Shown: one piece after another, positions 1 through 7,395 of the stretch | Numbering within the stretch: position 1 is the first letter of the stretch | Layout of the letters: every line of letters starts with the position of its first letter | Assembly (NCBI GenBank): GCA_900555525.1 | Contig: USLP01000011.1 | Coordinates: 1-13,409, forward strand | DNA length: 13,409 nucleotides | Origin: an uncultured Eubacteriales bacterium | Lineage (GTDB): Bacteria > Bacillota > Clostridia > UMGS1840 | Direction: 5' to 3' | Translations under genes and position numbers: made by a program | The notes under the pieces: generated by a model | Databases searched by the model: none | What the model was told of the DNA's origin: nothing | Seen by the model: only the letters and a program-made list of their open reading frames with translations

Positions 1-1584
1 GCCGAAACAAGCGCAGAAATCACAGGTGAAAAAAGTATAATTGTTCCTTCATGGGGCAAGCCCTCGGTGCAGGAAGCATATTCTCTTAAAATTTATGACC
101 AAAACGGAAATGAAATGACAAGAGATTTTGAAATAAGCGCCGTATCGCTTCCGAACGATGTTACATTTGACAGCTCTTCAAATACTCTTACGGTTCCTTA
201 TACCGCAGAGGGCGGAACGGCAATTTTGGAGGGTAAATCAAAGTCAAAGCCGTCGGTAACGGCAAAAGCGGAAATTAATATAGAAATTAACGAGCCCGAT
301 AAGGTTATAATTGATAAAAGTCTTTCGGTTATATCGGTTTCCGATACAAAAGCTGTAAAAATACCGCTTAATGCCGAGCTTTATAATAAGACGGGAGAAA
401 GCGTTTCGCAGGAGGCTCTCACATGGAGCGTAACCGATGTAAACGGCAAAGAAATATCCGGTGTTACGATTGACGACAGCGCCAAAACGGCGGAATTTGC
501 CGCAGGTTTTTCGGTTGACGCGGTGAAATTTAAAGCAGCGGCAAAGGGGTATCCCAAAGTATATGACGAAATCGTGTGCGTAGTTTTATATAACGACGCT
601 AAAAAAATAGATGCCGATTTGGAATACGTTGCAGGAGCGTATAACTTTGTAAATATTTCAAATGACGTTACGCTCAACGCGGAAGCGCCGTACGGTTCCT
701 CGCTCACATGGAGCTCGTCCGATATGGGAGTTATTTCATCAACAGGTGAAATTGCGCAGTTACCGACAGCGAAAACCGCAGAAATGACCGTTACGCTCAA
801 TCTGGGAGCGGAAACAAGAACATACGTATTTTCGGTTGTGCTTTCGGATATATCAAATATTTTGAAGAACGGAAATTTTGAAAAGGGAGATTTATCTTCT
901 TGGACTTCCGCAGATTCCGAAATATGCACGGATAATGTAAACGAGGGCGAATATGCGGCTTTGGTTAAAAATTCGCTCAAACAGAGCGTAGAGGTTAAAA
1001 AAGACAGAGTTTATGCGATTTCGGCTTTTGCGAAGAAGAAAACGGCAGACAGCGTTAAAATATCACTGGGTTCGGATATGATAGCGGAAAAAGCTTTAAG
1101 CGATTCATACAGTGAAATTACGGGGCTTTATATCGCAAAATTGGATATGACGGCAGAATTTGCAGTTACCGCAAGCGGTGAGTTTTATTTGGACGATGTT
1201 AAGCTTTCGGATATAACCGATAAATATAACGATGCGGTTTTGGCAGTAACGGCGGCGGAAGAGAGCAAGCTGAAAACAGATTGCGATTATGCGCTTACAT
1301 TAATTGACGCTATCCCCGAATCTGCAGAAAAAACAGCGCTTATTGCAAGAATTAATGCAATTAATACAACGAAATTTGAAGAAATGAATCTCGGAAATTA
1401 TACGCTTCTTACAAGCGCATATAACAGCGAGGATAACATACTTGTAGCTGTTGCAAAGGATTTCACGAATTCCGATAACCCCGCGAAAATATATAAGTCC
1501 GCAGACGGCGGAGCAATGTGGCAGCTTACACATTCCGAGGAAAATGCGAAAATTCTAATTATTCTTCCACAAAGCAGGTTTTAA
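1..1584 (+). CDS. N-terminal part of a giant modular SLH-anchored surface protein (5' end outside window, apparent frameshift at 3' end)
   Basis: The frame is open from the first base, so the GTG at 67 is not a real start; signal peptide and start lie upstream. Domains seen in order: two Ig-like beta domains (about 34-300 and 310-595), an atrophied-bacterial-Ig-like domain (about 600-855, with a W-S-S-S-D core), a CBM4/9-like jelly roll (about 860-1210, opening NGNFEKGDLSSW and ending with a YLDDV strand), a helical segment (about 1215-1362), and the start of an Asp-box propeller-like region. That region carries the Asp-box SADGGAMW at 1498-1521. The frame then runs off into about 12 unrelated residues and stops at 1584. 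The protein sense continues in frame 3, in the gene part reaching 4661. Seen: no wall anchor in this part. Inferred: it is the N-terminal two fifths of one carbohydrate-binding or adhesive surface protein, not a complete gene. Sure of the domain class, not of the ligand. Confidence 0.8.
   Translation, partial: AETSAEITGEKSIIVPSWGKPSVQEAYSLKIYDQNGNEMTRDFEISAVSLPNDVTFDSSSNTLTVPYTAEGGTAILEGKSKSKPSVTAKAEINIEINEPDKVIIDKSLSVISVSDTKAVKIPLNAELYNKTGESVSQEALTWSVTDVNGKEISGVTIDDSAKTAEFAAGFSVDAVKFKAAAKGYPKVYDEIVCVVLYNDAKKIDADLEYVAGAYNFVNISNDVTLNAEAPYGSSLTWSSSDMGVISSTGEIAQLPTAKTAEMTVTLNLGAETRTYVFSVVLSDISNILKNGNFEKGDLSSWTSADSEICTDNVNEGEYAALVKNSLKQSVEVKKDRVYAISAFAKKKTADSVKISLGSDMIAEKALSDSYSEITGLYIAKLDMTAEFAVTASGEFYLDDVKLSDITDKYNDAVLAVTAAEESKLKTDCDYALTLIDAIPESAEKTALIARINAINTTKFEEMNLGNYTLLTSAYNSEDNILVAVAKDFTNSDNPAKIYKSADGGAMWQLTHSEENAKILIILPQSRF
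34..1362 (+). repeat. Copy A of a ~440-residue internal duplication (Ig-Ig-atrophied Ig-CBM-helix)
   Basis: This stretch is collinear at protein level with 2661-3980. Anchor residues: P at 46 against P at 2673; VSLPNDVTFD (142) against LSVPDGISYN (2769); NGNFEKGDLSSW (868) against NGNLETGTSEGW (3489); LDD (Asp at 1192) against IDD (Asp at 3810); final Ile codon 1360 against 3978. Distances between anchors are 96/96, 726/720, 324/321 and 168/168 bases. So the copies differ by only three residues in length although the sequences are well diverged. Confidence 0.8.
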
Positions 1585-4500
1585 CCTACTGGGAAGCGCA
1601 AAAAGCATTTGTTGCAATTTTGGGAAGCAAGGTTTACTATTCGCATGACGGAACGCAATGGACGCGCTTGGAAGCAATGGATATGTCAAGCGGTTATATC
1701 GTTTCAAACGGAAATATCCTCTTTACGGCAGGTGCAAGAAGCGGTAAGTCCGCAAGCGATTTAAGCGGAGCATTTACGGAAATCACAACAAAAGGCGGTT
1801 CAAACTTCACAGCGAATTTTGTTACCGCGAGCGATAAAGGCTATGGCTTTTATCAAAATCTGAATGTCGGAATTTCATACCCGACTACGGCATATTACAC
1901 AGCATACAATTCAAAAACCTCCGCATATGAATCAACGGCATACTATCCCGGTGCATACGGTTATGTATCCGATGTAAACTACAGCGAGGATTTAAGCAAA
2001 TGGATATTGACAACGTCCTCTGACCCCTCATACAGGGTTTTGACAGAACCGAGCAGCTTTTCAAGCGCTTTAACGCCTAACCTTGGAGTAAAAACAGACG
2101 GATATACGGCATCGCTTTACGATAATAAGGTTATATATGTTGCAACAAAGGAAGGGCAGATTTTCAAGGGTAATGCCGCTGACGTAACAAAGGTTACGGG
2201 CTGGGAGGAGCTTAAATACGAAACAAGCGTAGACAGCGAACCCGCTTCATTCCAAAAGCTTTCGGACGGAACTATACTTCTTATTGCGAAAAAAGATATA
2301 TATCTGATAGACGGAAATACAGTTACACAAAACCAAAAGAAGTATTCTGTAGGACTTAATGAAGACGCAAGAATTGAGGTACCGTCATCAGGTGAAAAAG
2401 TATATACATTTACGGCACATTCCAAGCTTTATACAGGAGAAAACACACCGTATACAGTTGTTGGGCTAAAACCGAAGAATGAACTTCCGAGCGGTATTTT
2501 GTTTAAATCGACGGGCGATAACAGCTGTGAAATCACAGTTTCCTCTTATGCCGAGGGCGGAAAAAATATTATTCTTAATATTGCGCTTTCAAACGGTGTA
2601 ACAAAAGAGGCTGAAATCAAGGTTGTTACGGAAATGAATTTGGATTTAGGCGGAAAAGAGCTTATCGTAATTCCGAGAACTGGCGAAAACGAAGAGATTT
2701 ATAAATATGAGCCTAAAGCTATCGGACAGGATAATGAACCCATAAACCGTGAAATAGTATTTAATGTGCTTTCCGTTCCCGACGGTATATCATACAATTC
2801 CGCAGAAAAAACCTTTATCGTAACAAGCGAGTCGGGCGAGGGTACAATACTTATTAAAGCATACGCAAAAGAAAAACCGTCGCTTGCAAAAACCTTTTCG
2901 GTTAAAGTTGAAAAAAGACGTGCCGAAAAATTACAGTTTGAAAGTGCGGATTCATACAGCATAACCGTTCCCGATTCGGGAAGCTTGAGCATAAAAACTC
3001 CTGCATATGTTTATGACCAGTCGGGAATACGCATAAATGAAAATGTAGTTTATACGCTTACCGACGAAAGCGGAAACGAATATAAAGACGTTTCCATGTC
3101 AGGTGAAAACCTCGTTGTTTCCTCAAAAGCATTCGGCGGAACACTTAAATTAAAGGCATCAGCTTCGGAAGGACAGCTTACGGACGAAGTAACATTTACG
3201 CTTTCGCTTACAGATACAAGAAAGCTTTTGGAAGATTATAACTACGTTTTGAGCCTTAACAATTTCAGCGAAATGACAAAAAATGCAAATCTTCCCGCAA
3301 GCGGTATCTACGGAAGCACAATAAAATACAAGAGTTCAAATGAAGATGTTATAACCTCGGACGGTGTTTTAACAAGAGATTATACAAAAAATACTTCCGC
3401 AATTCTTACATTGACGTTTACTTTAAACGATTCGAAGCTTACGAAAAATGTAAATGTAATTTCCTTAAAGCAGGATAACATAGCGGATAACGGTAATTTG
3501 GAAACAGGGACCAGCGAGGGCTGGACGGGTGATTCGCTTGCAGTAACCGATGAAGCGCACAGCGGTAATCATGCGCTTTTCGCACCGAGCGGAGCATCTT
3601 ATACGGTAACGCTGAAAAATGACAGAACATATGCGGCAGTTGTATTCGTAAAGGCACAGTCGGGCGATGTAAAGCTTTCTTATAACGGTACGGCTCTTTC
3701 GAAATCAACTGCACAAAACGGCTATAAAAAGCTTGACGGAATATTTACACTTTCCAAAAACGGCAGCGCCGACGTAACAATCGATATTTTGGGAACAAAT
3801 GTAACGATAGACGACCTTTCCGTATTTGAAATAACAGCAGAATATGAAAAGGTTACCGAACTTGTTGCATCGGCTGAAATAAAGAGAACAAAAGACGCTG
3901 TAAACACAGCAAAAGCGGCATTGGATAATTTCTATGACTTGAGTATCAAAGTCGAGCTTTACGACAGACTTTCAAAAATCAAAATTAAAGCCGATAACGA
4001 AGGAGGCTCATCGTCGGGCGGCGGCGGAGGCGGCGGGGGCGGAAGTATAATAACCCCGTCAACACCGAGTACGTCAATTCCCGATAATTCGGAAAAGGTT
4101 GAATATAATTCCTTAAAATTCAAAGACCTTATGAATCACTGGGCAAAGGACGACGTTGAATTTATGGGCGCCAAAGGCTTTGTAAACGGTAAGGCGGACG
4201 GAGTGTTTGACCCCGATTCATATGTAACACGTGCAGAATTTACAGCGCTTTTGGTAAGAGCTATGGAGCTTTCCGAAAAGGATTACGCAAACAGCTTTTT
4301 CGATGTTGTTTCGGACGATTGGTTCTCAAAGAGTGTACAGACGGCACGCGATGAAAAATATGTTATGGGTTCAAACGGACTTTTCAGACCGTATGACCTT
4401 ATCACAAGAGAAGAAATGACAAAAATGATTGTAAGCGCTTATAACGAAAAAGCAAATAAAACGCTTGAAAGCGGAAAAGCGATTTATTACAGCGATATTT

Positions 4501-4661
4501 ATAACATAAGTGCGTGGGCATATGATTACATTGCCGAGGCTGTGGACGAAGGTCTTGTAAACGGAATGAGCGAAACGAGATTTGAACCGAAGCAGAACGC
4601 AACAAGAGCGCAGGCGGTTGTAATACTTAAACGATTATATTCAAAGCTGAATGCAGAGTAA
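1518..4661 (+). CDS. C-terminal part of the giant surface protein: Asp-box propeller, Ig-like and CBM-like modules, Gly-rich linker, three SLH domains
   Basis: This frame begins with a GTG at 1518 but has no convincing own start and no signal peptide; it continues the reading that begins before base 1. Domains, numbered from 1518: Asp-box propeller-like region to about residue 280 (SHDGTQW at 42-48), Ig-like domain about 280-370, two more Ig-like domains about 375-560, atrophied-Ig-like domain about 563-650, CBM4/9-like jelly roll about 652-772 (NGNLETGTSEGW, then a TIDDL strand), helical segment to about 821, a linker with nine consecutive glycines (834-842), and three SLH repeats (about 865-915, 924-980, 990-1047) with TRAE, TREE and TRAQ motifs. 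SLH triplets bind pyruvylated secondary cell-wall polymer, so the C-terminus should be the wall anchor. No catalytic residues are recognisable; binding, scaffolding or adhesion is more likely than hydrolysis. Together with the upstream part at least 1,550 residues are visible. The next gene starts 13 bases after the stop. Confidence 0.82.
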   Translation: MAAYTFRGKCENSNYSSTKQVLTYWEAQKAFVAILGSKVYYSHDGTQWTRLEAMDMSSGYIVSNGNILFTAGARSGKSASDLSGAFTEITTKGGSNFTANFVTASDKGYGFYQNLNVGISYPTTAYYTAYNSKTSAYESTAYYPGAYGYVSDVNYSEDLSKWILTTSSDPSYRVLTEPSSFSSALTPNLGVKTDGYTASLYDNKVIYVATKEGQIFKGNAADVTKVTGWEELKYETSVDSEPASFQKLSDGTILLIAKKDIYLIDGNTVTQNQKKYSVGLNEDARIEVPSSGEKVYTFTAHSKLYTGENTPYTVVGLKPKNELPSGILFKSTGDNSCEITVSSYAEGGKNIILNIALSNGVTKEAEIKVVTEMNLDLGGKELIVIPRTGENEEIYKYEPKAIGQDNEPINREIVFNVLSVPDGISYNSAEKTFIVTSESGEGTILIKAYAKEKPSLAKTFSVKVEKRRAEKLQFESADSYSITVPDSGSLSIKTPAYVYDQSGIRINENVVYTLTDESGNEYKDVSMSGENLVVSSKAFGGTLKLKASASEGQLTDEVTFTLSLTDTRKLLEDYNYVLSLNNFSEMTKNANLPASGIYGSTIKYKSSNEDVITSDGVLTRDYTKNTSAILTLTFTLNDSKLTKNVNVISLKQDNIADNGNLETGTSEGWTGDSLAVTDEAHSGNHALFAPSGASYTVTLKNDRTYAAVVFVKAQSGDVKLSYNGTALSKSTAQNGYKKLDGIFTLSKNGSADVTIDILGTNVTIDDLSVFEITAEYEKVTELVASAEIKRTKDAVNTAKAALDNFYDLSIKVELYDRLSKIKIKADNEGGSSSGGGGGGGGGSIITPSTPSTSIPDNSEKVEYNSLKFKDLMNHWAKDDVEFMGAKGFVNGKADGVFDPDSYVTRAEFTALLVRAMELSEKDYANSFFDVVSDDWFSKSVQTARDEKYVMGSNGLFRPYDLITREEMTKMIVSAYNEKANKTLESGKAIYYSDIYNISAWAYDYIAEAVDEGLVNGMSETRFEPKQNATRAQAVVILKRLYSKLNAE
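1541..1560 (+). other. Apparent -1 frameshift splitting the large surface protein gene
   Basis: Frame 1 is coding up to about 1548 and frame 3 is coding after about 1552. The most economical repair is one extra A in the AAAA run at 1549-1552. The joined protein then reads SEENAKNSNYSSTKQVLTYW across the junction, without a stop. An Asp-box lies on each side: SADGGAMW at 1498-1521 in frame 1 and SHDGTQW at 1641-1661 in frame 3, about 48 residues apart, as expected for neighbouring propeller blades. The downstream part has a wall anchor but no signal peptide, and the upstream part has no anchor. No X_XXY_YYZ slippery heptamer is in register here, so programmed frameshifting is not supported. 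It is either a base-call or assembly error or a genuine recent mutation; the sequence alone cannot decide. Confidence 0.8.
2661..3980 (+). repeat. Copy B of the ~440-residue internal duplication
   Basis: This is the second copy of the Ig-Ig-atrophied Ig-CBM-helix array, lying directly before the Gly-rich linker and SLH anchor. It matches 34-1362 domain for domain with nearly constant anchor spacing. The stretch between the copies (1363-2660) holds the Asp-box propeller-like region and one further Ig-like domain. The duplication is visible in the protein, not as long DNA identity, so it is old. Confidence 0.8.
4017..4043 (+). repeat. Polyglycine-coding run (Gly9) linking the binding modules to the SLH anchor
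   Basis: Nine glycine codons in a row (GGC, GGA and GGG mixed) follow a Ser-Ser-Ser stretch and precede a Pro/Ser/Thr-rich segment. This is the most G+C-rich spot of the window. It codes for a flexible hinge between the helical segment and the first SLH repeat, typical of wall-anchored modular proteins. The mixed codons make it a poor substrate for replication slippage. Confidence 0.75.
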
Positions 4662-4669
4662 GAGAGGTG
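4661..4669 (+). promoter_or_regulatory. Ribosome binding site of the 892-residue SLH protein
   Basis: AGAGAGGTG begins on the last base of the preceding stop codon and sits 5 bases before ATG 4675. It favours 4675 over the in-frame ATG at 4651, which lies inside the upstream gene. Close coupling implies cotranslation. Confidence 0.7.
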
Positions 4670-4674
4670 CGAAA

Positions 4675-7353
4675 ATGAAAATAGTAAATAAAATTTTAGT
4701 AATGTTTCTTGTGCTTTCATTAATGATTAGTACAAATGTTCTCGCATTTTCCGATACTTCGGGAACAAATTATGAGGAAGAAGCTGATTTTCTTTCGGCT
4801 CTCGGTATTTTAAACGGCGTTTCTTCCGATACGTTTGACGGAGAAAAGCCATTGACAAGAGCCGAGCTGTCCGCATCGCTCATAAGAATGTTGGGCTACA
4901 GCGAGGAAACGCTCGAAACTCCCGAAAAGCCTGTGTTCATAGATGTGCCACTTGATCATTGGGCAATAAAAACAGTATACAAGGCATATACACTCGGTAT
5001 TATGACGGGAAAAGGCGACGGCAGCTTTGCCCCCGATGAAAACGTTCTTTACAACGAAGCCGTTAAGGTTATGGTAAGCGCACTCGGATATGACGAGGTT
5101 GCGCTTGCCAAGGGCGGTTATCCTGCGGGTTACAACAGTGTTGCCGCTTCGGAAAATGTTATAAACGGTGTTAAAGCTTCATCGGACGGAACAATTACAA
5201 GAGGTAATCTTGCAAAGCTTATCTATAATACATTAAATGCATATTGTCTGACAGTAAGCGGATATGAAAACGGTGATGCGATAAGCACAAGAGATAAAAC
5301 TCTTTTGGAAGAAAAGCTTAAAGTGTATTTCTATGAGGGCATGATTACGGCGGCAGGAGATATATCGCTTACCGACCCCGATAATCCCTGCGCAGAAGGC
5401 AGATTTATTGCAGACGGCGAAAGCTTTTTCATAGGAGAGACAGCTCCCGAAAAAAATATCGGTAAAAATGTAGGTATATATTACAAAAAAGAAAATAAAG
5501 AAAATACCAAAACAGCCATATATATTGCAGGCGGAAAAAGCTACAGCGAGGAAGTAACCGTAGAGGCTGATTTGATTACAAGCGATACGACATTATCACG
5601 CCTTGTTTATAAAAAGACGAAGGATTCAAATACAAAGGTTAATCTCAACATTTCCGATAATGCGGTATTTGTGTATAACAACAGACTGCTCACAATTAAA
5701 AAGGCGGAAGATTTGAAAATCAAAAACGGTGAAGTTCGTCTTATCGATAATAATAAGGACAAAAAATATGATGTAATATTTATCAATGAATACGAAACAT
5801 ATGCCGTTGAAACAGCCTCGGCAACGACAATGAGCGTAAATACGAAATTCCAAAAGGGAACGCTTGATTTTGACGTTGATAATAACGATATTTCCGTTAA
5901 ATACTATATTGACGGTGAAGAAGCGGAATTTTCCTCAATGACTTCGGGAAGCGTTTTAAGCGTTCTTAAAAGTAAAAATATTGAAGGAACGGTTATTTAC
6001 AGAGTTTATATTTCAACAGACACGATTGTCGGTGAGGCGGCAGAAATAAAAAACAAAAACGATACGTATGAAATAATACTTTCGGAAGAAGAAAGCCATG
6101 AGCTGTCAAATGATTATATCGATAGATTAAACGACGGAAATTCAGATACAAAAGCTATCGAAGCAGGCAAAAAATATACGTTTTATCTTGATAAATTCGG
6201 AAAAATCGTATATGTAAAGGATTCGGACAGCGTTAAAAATTACGGTTATCTTTTGTATGCCAAGGTATTCTCAGCTGATATGGACGATAATGCAAGATTC
6301 AGAATTTTCACAATCGACGGTGAATTTAAGGATTTCGGTTCAAAGGATAAAATAAAGTTTAACGGCGTATCAAAAACAGGCGACGAGGTTGTTGCCGCAC
6401 TCAAAAAGAAAAACGGCGATACTGATGACCAGCTTATAGTTTATAAAGTAAATTCCGCGGACGAAATAACGGAAATCATGACGGCGGCGGATAAGACGGG
6501 TGATGACACGTATGTAGGCGGAGATGATGAATTTACACTTAATATGGAGCAGTCGGGCGGCTTAAGATTTTATAAACAGCTTGCAGAAAATAAACCGTAT
6601 ATGTTTAAAAATTCGGAATCCGTTCAGTTTATGGTACCTGCCGACAGGTCGAGAGAAAAGGACTACAAAATAGTAACCAAATTATCGTCAACCGATATGT
6701 CGATGCCGGGCGCGCTTAAGATTTACGATGTTAAAAAAGGCGGAAAAATCGGCGCTGTTGTAAGCGGAACAGCTTCGACAGGAAAATGGTCCGAACCCGC
6801 AATCGTTGATTACTTCACACAGGCGGTTGACGAAAACGGTGATAACTGTAACAAGCTTTACTTCGTAAACGGTACATCTGTAACGTACAATGCGGACGAT
6901 ATCAGCTATGACCTTTTAAAGAGCGATTCAAAGGGCTCGTTAAACTGGTCGTCAAGAGTTGACTATTCAAGCGTTAAAATTTCCGATTTGGAAAAAGGGG
7001 ACGTTATAAAGTATAAACTTTCGGATAGCGGAATGCTCTCAAACGTTGCCGTATTGGTTCGTGTTTCCGATATAGGAAATAACAGAGTAGACGGAGATCA
7101 CATTGCAGAAAGCGGTAATATTATCGGTGATGTTATAACAGTTGCTGCCGACAGCAATACTGCTGTTGTAAACTATGTTGACAGAGACGGTGTTGAACGT
7201 ATGCAGACTCTTTTTATCGGCGGTTCGGGTTACAGATATTCGTCAATCGATAAAGATGTATATGCGGCATCAAAAACCGAGGTTCAAGTCGGAGATAAGG
7301 TTTTGATAAACAGCTTCTGGTGGTCAACGAAGCTAACCTATATAATAAGATAA
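4675..7353 (+). CDS. Exported SLH-domain protein with a large beta-rich region of unknown function
   Basis: The start at 4675 is chosen because it follows a ribosome binding site and opens a clean signal peptide: Lys at 2 and 6, hydrophobic core, and a likely cut after VLA at residue 24. The product is 892 residues. SLH-type repeats lie at about 31-75 (LTRAEL), 83-138 (DVPLDHWA and a GKGDGSFAPD turn, the clearest) and 145-190 (ITRGNL). The remaining ~700 residues, to the C-terminal IIR, match no family I recognise. They are rich in Asp, Lys, Val, Ile and Tyr, are predicted by eye to be beta-strand, and contain recurring GD/GK-hydrophobic-x-D-x-G-hydrophobic units (for example at EAGKKYTFYLDKFGKIVYV and EKGDVIKYKLSDSG). 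No catalytic motif is visible. The SLH repeats suggest binding to secondary cell-wall polymer; an S-layer-like or binding role is possible but unproven. It sits between two genes for SLH and lipoprotein surface products in the same operon. Confidence 0.85.
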   Translation: MKIVNKILVMFLVLSLMISTNVLAFSDTSGTNYEEEADFLSALGILNGVSSDTFDGEKPLTRAELSASLIRMLGYSEETLETPEKPVFIDVPLDHWAIKTVYKAYTLGIMTGKGDGSFAPDENVLYNEAVKVMVSALGYDEVALAKGGYPAGYNSVAASENVINGVKASSDGTITRGNLAKLIYNTLNAYCLTVSGYENGDAISTRDKTLLEEKLKVYFYEGMITAAGDISLTDPDNPCAEGRFIADGESFFIGETAPEKNIGKNVGIYYKKENKENTKTAIYIAGGKSYSEEVTVEADLITSDTTLSRLVYKKTKDSNTKVNLNISDNAVFVYNNRLLTIKKAEDLKIKNGEVRLIDNNKDKKYDVIFINEYETYAVETASATTMSVNTKFQKGTLDFDVDNNDISVKYYIDGEEAEFSSMTSGSVLSVLKSKNIEGTVIYRVYISTDTIVGEAAEIKNKNDTYEIILSEEESHELSNDYIDRLNDGNSDTKAIEAGKKYTFYLDKFGKIVYVKDSDSVKNYGYLLYAKVFSADMDDNARFRIFTIDGEFKDFGSKDKIKFNGVSKTGDEVVAALKKKNGDTDDQLIVYKVNSADEITEIMTAADKTGDDTYVGGDDEFTLNMEQSGGLRFYKQLAENKPYMFKNSESVQFMVPADRSREKDYKIVTKLSSTDMSMPGALKIYDVKKGGKIGAVVSGTASTGKWSEPAIVDYFTQAVDENGDNCNKLYFVNGTSVTYNADDISYDLLKSDSKGSLNWSSRVDYSSVKISDLEKGDVIKYKLSDSGMLSNVAVLVRVSDIGNNRVDGDHIAESGNIIGDVITVAADSNTAVVNYVDRDGVERMQTLFIGGSGYRYSSIDKDVYAASKTEVQVGDKVLINSFWWSTKLTYIIR

Positions 7354-7382
7354 AAATAATAAAATAAAGGTTAAAAAATCAT

Positions 7383-7388
7383 GGAGGG
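7383..7388 (+). promoter_or_regulatory. Ribosome binding site of the solute-binding lipoprotein gene
   Basis: GGAGGG lies 7 bases before ATG 7396. It decides that start over the in-frame ATG at 7381, which overlaps the ribosome binding site itself. Confidence 0.8.
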
Positions 7389-7395
7389 AAAGAAA

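Noticed and set aside
1541..1560. Programmed -1 ribosomal frameshifting
   Set aside because: No X_XXY_YYZ heptamer is in register in the shift region and I see no obvious downstream hairpin. A four-A run alone is not enough.
4017..4043. Polyglycine run as a phase-variable repeat
   Set aside because: The codons are mixed GGC/GGA/GGG without a perfect repeat long enough for frequent slippage. The frame is intact.
4651..4674. Earlier ATG for the 892-residue SLH protein
   Set aside because: It lies inside the preceding gene. The ribosome binding site at 4661-4669 and the signal peptide both point to 4675.
7354..7395. Internal promoter or regulator site between the SLH protein and lipoprotein genes
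   Set aside because: The 42-base gap is A+T-rich, but I find no pair of -35/-10 elements with acceptable spacing and no hairpin.
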